Shown: in pieces, positions 6,771 through 13,066 of the stretch | Layout of the letters: each line of letters opens with the position of its first letter | Position numbering within the stretch: position 1 is the stretch's first letter | Assembly (NCBI GenBank): GCA_964419545.1 | Contig: CAYQQU010000100.1 | Location: 1-15,363, forward strand | Source: CAYQQU01 sp964419545 | GTDB taxonomy: Bacteria; Bacteroidota; Bacteroidia; Chitinophagales; Saprospiraceae | Reading direction: 5' to 3' | DNA length: 15,363 bases | The notes under the pieces: generated by a model | The model's database searches: none | Told to the model about the DNA's origin: nothing | The model's input: only the letters and a program-made list of their open reading frames with translations | Made by a program: the position numbers and the translations under genes

Positions 6771-7814
6771 ATGAAAAAGATACTCGTTATTGAAGACAAC
6801 CCGGAGGTGCGCGAAAACCTGGAAGAGATCCTGGAGCTTTCGGGCTACGAGGTCATCTCCGCCGAAGACGGCAAAGAAGGCGTGGAAAAAGCCCTCACGG
6901 CGCCGCCCGACCTCATCCTCTGCGACGTGATGATGCCCCGCCTCGACGGCTTCGGGGTGCTCAATATCCTCAGCAAAAAAAGCCACACCTCCGATATCCC
7001 GTTCATTTTCCTGACGGCGAAAGCGGAAAAGACGGACTTCCGGCGCGGCATGAACCTGGGCGCCGACGACTACGTCACCAAGCCGTTCTACAAAGACGAA
7101 CTGCTGGCCGTCATCGAAACGCGCCTCGCCAAGAGCGAACGCCTGCGCAAGAAGTTCGACAATACCGAACAGGGCCTGCGCGCCTTCATCAACGAGGCCA
7201 AAGGCTACGAAGAACTCACGAAACTCTCCGCCGAACGCAAAACCAAGGTGTACAAAAAACGCGAGCTGCTCTTCGAAGAGGGCGATTTCCCGCGCTACCT
7301 CTTCTTCGTCAAACGCGGAAAAGTCAAGGTCTTCAAAACCAATGAGGACGGCAAGGAGTACATCATCAACCTCTTCAAAGCAGGCGAATTCGTCGGCTAC
7401 GTCGACCTGATCAAAGACTCCAAATACAGCGAATCCGCCGCCGCCCTGGAAGAGACGGAGGTCAGCCTGATCCCGAAAGAGGACTTCCAGACCCTGCTCA
7501 CCGGCAACCGCGACGTGGCTTCCCAACTCATCAAAATGCTGGCGAACAACGTCTCGGAAAAGGAGGAACAGTTGCTGCACCTCGCCTACAACTCCGTCCG
7601 CAAACGCGTTGCAGACGCCATCATCCTGCTCAGCGATAAGGAAGGTACTCAGGAGATCAGCATCCTGCGCGACGACCTGGCGCGCATCGTCGGTACGGCC
7701 AAAGAGAGCGTGATCCGCATGCTCACCGAATTCAAAGAGGACGGCTACATCGAGATCGTCGACGGCGCCATCAGCATCAAGGACCGGGAGCGCCTGGCGA
7801 ACCTGCACGCTTGA
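6771..7814 (+). CDS. Response regulator fused to a CRP/FNR-family transcription factor
   Basis: The protein joins a CheY-like receiver to a whole CRP-type regulator. Numbered from the upstream ATG at 6750, the receiver (9-128) has acidic E15-D16, phosphoacceptor D59 in LILCDVMMP, T89 and K111 in VTKPF. A linker leads to a cyclic-nucleotide-binding fold (about 160-275: LLFEEGDFPRYLFFVKRGKVKVF and GEFVGYVDLI). A CRP-type winged helix follows (about 285-345), with recognition helix GTAKESVIRML, where K318, E319 and R323 take the CRP R180, E181 and R185 positions. The only cysteine is C58, so it is not an FNR-type iron-sulfur sensor. The start chosen is the ATG giving MKKILVIEDN; the ATG at 6750 would overlap the kinase stop by 10 bases. 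Phosphorylation by the preceding kinase is the likely switch. DNA targets are inferred to include the Usp genes. Confidence 0.9.
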   Translation: MKKILVIEDNPEVRENLEEILELSGYEVISAEDGKEGVEKALTAPPDLILCDVMMPRLDGFGVLNILSKKSHTSDIPFIFLTAKAEKTDFRRGMNLGADDYVTKPFYKDELLAVIETRLAKSERLRKKFDNTEQGLRAFINEAKGYEELTKLSAERKTKVYKKRELLFEEGDFPRYLFFVKRGKVKVFKTNEDGKEYIINLFKAGEFVGYVDLIKDSKYSESAAALEETEVSLIPKEDFQTLLTGNRDVASQLIKMLANNVSEKEEQLLHLAYNSVRKRVADAIILLSDKEGTQEISILRDDLARIVGTAKESVIRMLTEFKEDGYIEIVDGAISIKDRERLANLHA

Positions 7815-7824
7815 GTCGTATTTC

Positions 7825-10041
7825 ATGAAAGCATTCCAGCTCGCAAAAGGAATAGTGCTGATCTTATGCCTGTGGCCGGAAGCTTCCGCCTTGGCCCAGT
7901 GCTACCGCGACCTGCGCGCGGAGGGCCTGGCCGAGATGCGGCGAAGCAACTACCGCGTAGCGATCAATAAGTTTTTCGGCGCGCGCAGCTGCCCGGACAA
8001 ACCGCAGTCCGACGATCTCGACCGCCTGATCAAAAACGCGCAAAGCCAGTGGGAAGCCCAGCTGAACCAGGCGCTGGCGGATGCGGAGCGCGAAAAAGAA
8101 AACGCCCTCCTGGCGCGCGCCCGCGCCGATTCCGCCCGGGCCGAGGCCGAACGCGCCCAACGAAATACCCAGGCCGCCCTGCAACGGGTCGACTCCGCCC
8201 TGACCGTCGCCGAACGGGAAAAAGCGCGGTTCGAAGGCCTGGTCAATGCTTTTTATTTTTTCGAAGACCGGCTGGCGCTGGCGTATAAATATGGAAAATT
8301 CGGGTACATCAACCGGGAAGGGGAGGCGTTGATCGACTATCAATACTACAAAGCCGAACCTTTCGAACCGATCGGCCTGGCTACTGTCCGCACTTCCTTT
8401 GCCTACCCGCAAAGCCACTTCCTCGACGCCGAAGGCCGGCAATACCTGATCGTCGACCAGCTCAAAGATATCAATCGCGAAACCGAGGCGCTGGACCTGC
8501 GGGATGTGCAATTGAAGCGCCTGCCCCGGAAAGTGCGTCTGCGGGAAAACCTGGTGGTGCTGCGCCTCTTCAATGTGAGAAAAGTGCGATCCGACGCCCT
8601 GCAGGAAATGGCCCGCCTGCGCTACCTGTCGATCGAACAGTGCGGCCCCGTGCTGCAGGACGTACCGTTCGGCCATCTGGAGCGGCTGGAGGCGTTGAGC
8701 CTGGCAAGCAACGCCCTGGCTGCCCTGCCGCCGGGGGTTGCCGGACTGCCGGCGCTCGAAAAACTTTTTCTGGCGGCTAATGAATTGACCCGCCTGCCCG
8801 ACTCGGTCGCCAGGCTGGACCGGTTGCAGGTGTTAGACCTGAGCGATAATAAACTGCAGGCTTTTCCCGCATCGCTTACCGAACTGCCGAACTTGCAGGT
8901 GCTGGACCTCGAGCGTAATTTGCTCGCAGAGGTAAGCCCGGAAATCGAACGGCTCGGCTCACTGCGCCGGCTGCGGCTGGCCCTGAATCAGCTCACCCGC
9001 CTGCCCCCGCAGATCGGCCGCCTCGGCAACCTGGAAGTGCTGGATTTGGCGGGCAATCCACTCACCGCTCTGCCCGACGCCCTGGGGGAGCTGTCGGCCC
9101 TGAAACAGTTGGAACTGCGACAAACCCGGCTTTCCCGCTTCCCCGAAACCCTGGGCGGCTTGCGGCAGCTGCGGACCCTCGACCTGGCGCTGAATCAACT
9201 GACTCAGCTGCCGGCTGCAGTCGGGCAACTGCGGCGACTGCTCAATTTGGACCTCAGCAGCAACCGGATAACCGCCCTGCCCGATGCACTGGGGCGCCTG
9301 ACGAACCTGCAGACCCTGAATCTGAATAACAACCGGCTGGAAAGCCTTCCGGAGGCCCTGGGCGGGCTGGTCGGCCTGAGAGAACTGGAGGTCGCCCGCA
9401 ACCAACTGACCGGATTGCCCGGTCGTTTTCAGCAACTGCGGGGCCTTAAAACGCTGGACCTCGGGGAAAACCAGCTGGTCGAGCTGCCGACGGTGATCGG
9501 TCAGCTGTCCGGCCTCAACCACTTGATCCTGGCCGGCAATCAACTGCAACGCCTCTCCCCGGTGATCGGCGACCTGAGCGAGCTGCAGCACCTTTCTTTA
9601 TCCGGGAACCGGCTGACCCGGATCCCGGCGGCGATCGGCAAGCTGGAACGACTCCAGTATTTGTCTTTGGAAGACAACCAATTGCAGGAGCTGCCGGCAG
9701 AGGTCGGCCGGCTGCAAACACTGGAAAGGCTGATTCTGCAAAACAACCGACTGACCCGGCTTCCCGACGCGCTGACCCGGCTTTCCCGGCTGGAAAAGCT
9801 GGACCTGTCCGGGAATCAGCTCACTGCCCTGCCCGCGGACATCGGCGCGCTTGCCGGCCTGGAGATCCTCGATCTGCGCGACAATCAACTCCAGGCATTG
9901 CCGGTCAGCCTGCGGCAGCTCCGCCGCCTGCAGATACTCGACCTGCGCGGCAACCCCCTGCCCGCCCTGGAACAGGCTAAAATAAAACTCTACCTGCCCC
10001 GCTGTGAGGTGCGGTTTTCAACGGTGGAGGGGAAGAAGTGA
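7825..10041 (+). CDS. Secreted leucine-rich-repeat protein with coiled coil
   Basis: This 738-residue protein begins with a signal peptide (hydrophobic LAKGIVLILCL, cleavage near SALAQ/C). Q precedes C26, so it is not a good lipobox. Residues 27-75 form a helical TPR-like segment with C26 and C56, 75-140 a charged coiled coil rich in AERE and RAEAER, and about 152-190 a WG-repeat-like stretch (YKYGKFGYINREGEALIDY). From about 220 to 715 there are some 20 leucine-rich repeats, at least 18 of them exactly 23 residues (69 bp), of the pattern LxxLxLxxNxLxxLPxxLxxL. The short C-terminal cap is basic. It probably acts in the periplasm or at the cell surface as a binding scaffold. It starts 10 bp after the REC-CRP stop, so it is the third gene of the kinase operon. 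It ends 5 bp from the convergent racemase stop. The ligand is unknown. Confidence 0.88.
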   Translation: MKAFQLAKGIVLILCLWPEASALAQCYRDLRAEGLAEMRRSNYRVAINKFFGARSCPDKPQSDDLDRLIKNAQSQWEAQLNQALADAEREKENALLARARADSARAEAERAQRNTQAALQRVDSALTVAEREKARFEGLVNAFYFFEDRLALAYKYGKFGYINREGEALIDYQYYKAEPFEPIGLATVRTSFAYPQSHFLDAEGRQYLIVDQLKDINRETEALDLRDVQLKRLPRKVRLRENLVVLRLFNVRKVRSDALQEMARLRYLSIEQCGPVLQDVPFGHLERLEALSLASNALAALPPGVAGLPALEKLFLAANELTRLPDSVARLDRLQVLDLSDNKLQAFPASLTELPNLQVLDLERNLLAEVSPEIERLGSLRRLRLALNQLTRLPPQIGRLGNLEVLDLAGNPLTALPDALGELSALKQLELRQTRLSRFPETLGGLRQLRTLDLALNQLTQLPAAVGQLRRLLNLDLSSNRITALPDALGRLTNLQTLNLNNNRLESLPEALGGLVGLRELEVARNQLTGLPGRFQQLRGLKTLDLGENQLVELPTVIGQLSGLNHLILAGNQLQRLSPVIGDLSELQHLSLSGNRLTRIPAAIGKLERLQYLSLEDNQLQELPAEVGRLQTLERLILQNNRLTRLPDALTRLSRLEKLDLSGNQLTALPADIGALAGLEILDLRDNQLQALPVSLRQLRRLQILDLRGNPLPALEQAKIKLYLPRCEVRFSTVEGKK

Positions 10042-10046
10042 CCCTT

Positions 10047-10754
10047 TCAGTTTTCTGCGAGCCCGGCAAAACTACCCAAACACACCTCCATCACCCGGCG
10101 CGCCAGAATATGGGTAGAAGAGAATAGCGGTAGGGGAGTATCTTCCTGCCGGATAAAGAGCGGCAGTTCCGTACAGCCGAGGATCACGCCCTCACAGCCG
10201 CGATCGGCCATATATTGCACCGCATCGAGCAGCAGGCGCCGCATCGTCCCTTCGCCCCGGCCGTGCAGCATCTCTTCGAAAATGAACGCGTCGAGCTCGG
10301 CTTCCCGTTCGACGGGCAGGCGCGCGTGGGCGATGCCGTAGCGCGCCAGTTCATCCTGGTAGAAGGTATGACGCATCGTCGTTGCGGTGCCGATGACGCC
10401 GACTTTGCGGATGCGGGTGATCGCGACCTCCTTGACCACTTCTTCGTGGATGGATAAAACGGGAACGCCTACCGCCCGGCGGAGCGGTTCGAGGACGGCG
10501 TGCACCGAATTGCAGACCATCACGAGAAAGTCGGCCTGACGAGCGATCAGCCGCGCTTCGCGCTTCAAAAAAGCGAGCAGCTGATCCATATCCCGTTCCT
10601 TCAGGATCTCGGTGACGGCCCAGGCGTTCACGCTGTTGATGAGCAGCCGGGGATAAGCCGGCAGCTGATGATCGAGGCAGTACCGGGTAAACGCCTCGTA
10701 AAACAATGAGGTCGACTGCGGCCCCAGTCCGCCGATGATCCCGGCAGTCTTCAT
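10047..10754 (-). CDS. Aspartate/glutamate racemase family protein
   Basis: This 235-residue cytoplasmic enzyme belongs to the Asp/Glu/hydantoin racemase superfamily, which moves the alpha proton between two catalytic cysteines without a cofactor. The N-terminus MKTAGIIGGLGPQSTSLFY is typical of aspartate-racemase-like members. C81 lies in VMVCNSVHA and C194 in ILGCTELPLF, the two expected positions. The central KVGVIGTATTMRHTFY is the second domain's glycine-rich strand. Length matches the family. The start is the ATG at 10754, because upstream codons (to 10829) show no family sequence. Substrate specificity (Asp, Glu or another amino acid) cannot be told. It lies downstream of the methyltransferase on the same strand but is separated from it by the minisatellite, so co-transcription is uncertain. 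Its 3' end converges on the LRR gene with a 5-bp gap. Confidence 0.88.
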   Translation of the reverse strand: MKTAGIIGGLGPQSTSLFYEAFTRYCLDHQLPAYPRLLINSVNAWAVTEILKERDMDQLLAFLKREARLIARQADFLVMVCNSVHAVLEPLRRAVGVPVLSIHEEVVKEVAITRIRKVGVIGTATTMRHTFYQDELARYGIAHARLPVEREAELDAFIFEEMLHGRGEGTMRRLLLDAVQYMADRGCEGVILGCTELPLFIRQEDTPLPLFSSTHILARRVMEVCLGSFAGLAEN

Positions 10755-10860
10755 TTCGGGCTTAACCCCGGCGCGACTCCCCGCCACGAGGAACCGGGGC
10801 GCGAAAGTTGGAAAACTGATGTAAGGCATGGTTGTCGGGTTTTTTGGTCTTTAGCGCCAC

Positions 10861-11070
10861 CAAAAACCAAAAACCAAAGACCAAAGACCAAAGACCAAAA
10901 GACCAAAGACCAAAAGACCAAAGACCAAAAGACCAAAAGACCAAAGACCAAAGACCAAAAGACCAAAGACCAAAGACCAAAGACCAAAAGACCAAAGACC
11001 AAAGACCAAAGACCAAAGACCAAAAGACCAAAGACCAAAGACCAAAAGACCAAAGACCAAAGACCAAAAA
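10861..11070. repeat. GACCAAA/GACCAAAA minisatellite
   Basis: From 10879 there are 25 uninterrupted units of GACCAAA (17 copies, 7 bp) or GACCAAAA (8 copies, 8 bp), then a 9-bp terminal variant. Before them are 18 bases of the degenerate form CAAAAACC. Unit lengths run 7-7-8-7-8-7-8-8-7-7-8-7-7-7-8-7-7-7-7-8-7-7-8-7-7. All variation is in the A-run. Frames through it are artefacts. It starts at the stop codon of the methyltransferase and ends about 105 bp upstream of the racemase start. Confidence 0.95.
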
Positions 11071-11790
11071 CTAACCTCCCCCCCGCTTCCCCACCACCAG
11101 GTCGCAATCTCCCCGGAAGCAGGTCTCCGCCTGTTCGATCGTGAAACCCGCCTGTGCGATCGCCTGGCAGAACGCTTCGTGCGAGTGGGTCCAGTAGGCG
11201 CCATTTTTCTGCATAGCCCGGATGTGGGCGTTTTGCCGGCCCACTGCGCGGGCTTCTTTAAAGATCTCCAGCGTTTTCCGCCAGCCATATCGCGTCAGCA
11301 GGTAGCGCGAGATGGCCAGCCGCCAGGAGAAGACGTTCATGATGCGACCCGGATCGACGAAGACGACCCAAGCGCCGGGGGCCAGCCATTGGTGCATCTT
11401 GCGAAGCACCTTCTGCGGCTCCGGGAAAGTGTACATCGCGTTGATGCACAGCAGGCCCTGCAGGTAGCGGGGAGAGAAGTCGACCTCTTCGATCCCCATC
11501 GGATGGATCTCGAAGTTGGTCAGGCCGACGGCTTTGCGTGCCGCCCGGGCGTTCATGCCGTTATTGTTGTCGATGTGGAGCACCCGGGCGTGGGGCAGGC
11601 GCCGGGCGATAGCCACGGAGTAGTTGCCCGTGCCCGCTCCGATGTCGGCGATGACGCCGCCTTCCGGGACGGATTTTTGGGCGACGGTTTCGATAATGCC
11701 GCTGTGTACTTCCTGGTAGTAAGGGTTGTAATTCAACAACAAATCGTATTTCTCGGCATAAGCGTGCCAATTGACGGTAGTAGAAGACAT
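11071..11790 (-). CDS. Class I SAM-dependent methyltransferase
   Basis: This 239-residue protein has the Rossmann fold of class I methyltransferases. Motif I is IADIGAGTGNYSVA (47-60), with the acidic D74 at the end of strand 2 (VLHIDNNN) that binds the SAM ribose. A strand 4 segment GLLCINAMYTFPEP (112-125) and LAPGAWVVFVDPG (136-148) follow, as in UbiE/small-molecule types. The N-terminus WHAYAEKYDLLLNYNPYY is a common lead-in of such enzymes. The C-terminal half is extended and helical (SRYLLTRYGWRKTLEIF). The ATG at 11790 was chosen because the frame upstream to 11832 runs into the preceding gene. The start lies 14 bp after that gene's stop, so the two are an operon. The natural substrate may be the product of the acyltransferase-like neighbour; this is inference. 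The stop codon touches the minisatellite. Confidence 0.87.
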   Translation of the reverse strand: MSSTTVNWHAYAEKYDLLLNYNPYYQEVHSGIIETVAQKSVPEGGVIADIGAGTGNYSVAIARRLPHARVLHIDNNNGMNARAARKAVGLTNFEIHPMGIEEVDFSPRYLQGLLCINAMYTFPEPQKVLRKMHQWLAPGAWVVFVDPGRIMNVFSWRLAISRYLLTRYGWRKTLEIFKEARAVGRQNAHIRAMQKNGAYWTHSHEAFCQAIAQAGFTIEQAETCFRGDCDLVVGKRGGG

Positions 11791-11804
11791 AGTCGCGCTC
11801 GTTT

Positions 11805-12488
11805 TTATTCCGCGTACAGTAGTTGCAGGCACTTCTCGTATCGCGCCAGATCCTCGGGGTCGAAAGCAGCGATCGCGCTGCTCTGAGCCAGCTTCTCCCG
11901 CGAAGTCACCGGCGTGGCCAGCAGCTGAATGGGGAAGGTGACCTCGTCCACTTCGATCGGGTCGGAGATGGGGTAGAAGTTCATGAACCGCTCGTAGAAC
12001 TTGACGTGCTTGGGCCGCACCGCCGTGATGACGTAGTCGCAGCGGTCGAGGATAGAACCCAGCGTCTGGATGCGGAACAGCAGCATCTGGGCGGTGAGCG
12101 ACTAGCGGCCTTTGATCTGAGGGTCTACCACGTAGCGGTTGGATTCCATCACCGGCGTTTTTTCGCCCAGCTTGTCAGCCACTACGCCGTCGAACAGCAC
12201 GATCGACGAGGTAAGCTGCCAGTCGTAAGCCGCCGAATAGGTAAGACTCCGCACGCTGGCCATTGGGCGGCCGTCGTACCAGATCAGGTACGTGCGCACG
12301 TTGCTTTGCCAGTCGTAGGGATCGGTGAATTGCCGCTCCGGATTGGGCGCGATGCCGCCGGCGGCCAGGTAGGCTTCGTAGCGGAGCTGGTAAGCCAGCT
12401 TTAAGCTTTCAGGCTCGATACACATCTCGGCGGTGTATCCGTCTACCGTAAACAACAATTTATGTTCCAGGGGTTGAAGGGTTTCCAT
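11805..12488 (-). pseudogene. N-acyl amino acid synthase (FeeM-like) gene split by an in-frame amber codon
   Basis: Two pieces lie in one frame. The N-terminal 128 residues start METLQPLEHKLLF and contain LAYQLRYEAYLAAGG, PMASVRSLTY and ESNRYVVDPQIKGR. Then TAG (12104 to 12102), then SLTAQM and the C-terminal part with SILDRCDYVITAVRPKHVKFYERFMNFYPI and FPIQLLATPV. Read through, the 227 residues follow the acyl-homoserine-lactone-synthase/GNAT-like fold of the FeeM family, which joins fatty acyl groups from acyl-ACP to amino acids. The stop falls just after the conserved E-x-x-R-x-VVDP motif, so neither half should work alone. No frameshift is present. Possibilities are a recent nonsense mutation (for example CAG to TAG), a sequencing error, readthrough, or re-initiation at the ATG 15 nt after the TAG. 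The gene is first in an operon with the methyltransferase. Family assignment is by pattern only. Confidence 0.7.
12102..12104 (-). other. In-frame amber stop inside the acyltransferase-like gene
   Basis: Reading on the minus strand, CGC-TAG-TCG lies between codons that continue a single protein family on both sides in the same frame (12488 to 12086 differ by an exact multiple of 3). Confidence 0.85.
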
Positions 12489-12538
12489 GGTTGCTGGGTG
12501 TTGCTATTTTCAGAAAATGGTTTTTTATCCGGGTTTAG

Positions 12539-12661
12539 TGGTGTGTAACAAAAATTTTTGCTGATCCTTTCTTGAAAGAAAACGCTTCTAATTACTGAAA
12601 ATCAATTTTTTAAGTTGAGCCCTCAGCAAAAATTTTTACAAGGAACTTGTGTTACACACCA
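12539..12661. mobile_element. 123-bp foldback (MITE-like) element, copy 1
   Basis: It has 12-bp perfect terminal inverted repeats (TGGTGTGTAACA / TGTTACACACCA), continued inward by AAAATTTTTGCTGA pairing with TCAGCAAAAATTTT. The right arm carries an extra mini-hairpin ACAAG-GAA-CTTGT. Interior hairpins are CTTTC-TT-GAAAG and TCAATTT...AAGTTGA. TTTAG flanks it on both sides (12534-12538, 12662-12666), looking like a 5-bp target duplication. It encodes no protein and begins 50 bp upstream of the minus-strand acyltransferase-like start. Confidence 0.8.
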
Positions 12662-12666
12662 TTTAG

Positions 12667-12789
12667 TGGTGTGTAACAAAAATTTTTGCTGATCCTTTCT
12701 TGAAAGGAAACGCTTTTAATTACTGAAAATCAACTTTTTAAATTGAGCACTCAGCAAAAATTTTTACAAGGAACTTGTGTTACACACCA
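12667..12789. mobile_element. 123-bp foldback (MITE-like) element, copy 2
   Basis: A direct tandem copy of the preceding element, 128 bp away, with 5 base differences in 123, all in the interior; the termini are identical. TTTAG follows again at 12790-12794, so the layout is TTTAG-copy-TTTAG-copy-TTTAG. Either a second element inserted at the duplicated target or one copy was duplicated through TTTAG. The stretch 12795-13066 beyond it shows no gene or clear signal. Confidence 0.8.
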
Positions 12790-13066
12790 TTTAGGCGCTT
12801 CGGAATCAAGTACATTATCATTTGCGGCTACCGGCCGGAAAGTATACAAGGGCGCCCCGTTTTTTCGGTGATTTTTATCTGTTGCGAAGCCAAACGGCCC
12901 GCCACACTTGCATATGCCGCCAGCGCCGGCGCAAAACTAAAGTTCATCGGCAGATCGGGTCTTTGCAATAATCCTTTTCCCTTCGTTATTGTACAAAAAA
13001 CGTAAACCACACTTCACCTCTGCTTAATACTAATTGCTTTTCTTTCGGCCAAACAAACGAAAAACC

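Noticed and set aside
6750..7814. FNR-type iron-sulfur oxygen sensor
   Set aside because: The only cysteine is next to the phosphoacceptor aspartate; there is no cysteine cluster.
5116..7826. Long minus-strand frames opposite the kinase and regulator genes (5116-6102, 6145-6705, 6756-7826)
   Set aside because: They mirror genes with clear family motifs; products are repetitive in F, V, A and D as expected for antisense reading of GC-rich codons.
7825..7902. Lipoprotein signal on the LRR protein
   Set aside because: The cysteine is preceded by L-A-Q; glutamine at -1 does not fit a lipobox, so ordinary signal peptidase cleavage is more likely.
10861..11070. CRISPR array
   Set aside because: The repeat is contiguous 7/8-bp units with no spacers and no cas genes nearby.
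10832..11107. Open frames with KDQRPKTKDQ or WSLVFGLLVFGL repeats
   Set aside because: They are translations of the GACCAAA minisatellite; the unit mix of 7 and 8 bp shifts frame and no start signal fits.
12539..12789. CRISPR or integron repeat interpretation of the two 123-bp copies
   Set aside because: Only two copies, with terminal inverted repeats and TTTAG junctions, which fit a foldback element better.
12828..13010. 60-codon minus-strand and 76-codon plus-strand frames in the gap before the phosphatase gene
   Set aside because: Short, overlapping each other, no recognisable pattern; the gap is better read as leader and promoter region.
13034..13066. TTG at 13034 as start of the phosphatase gene
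   Set aside because: It would place 11 polar residues before the signal peptide; the ATG at 13067 gives a standard one with an A-rich leader.
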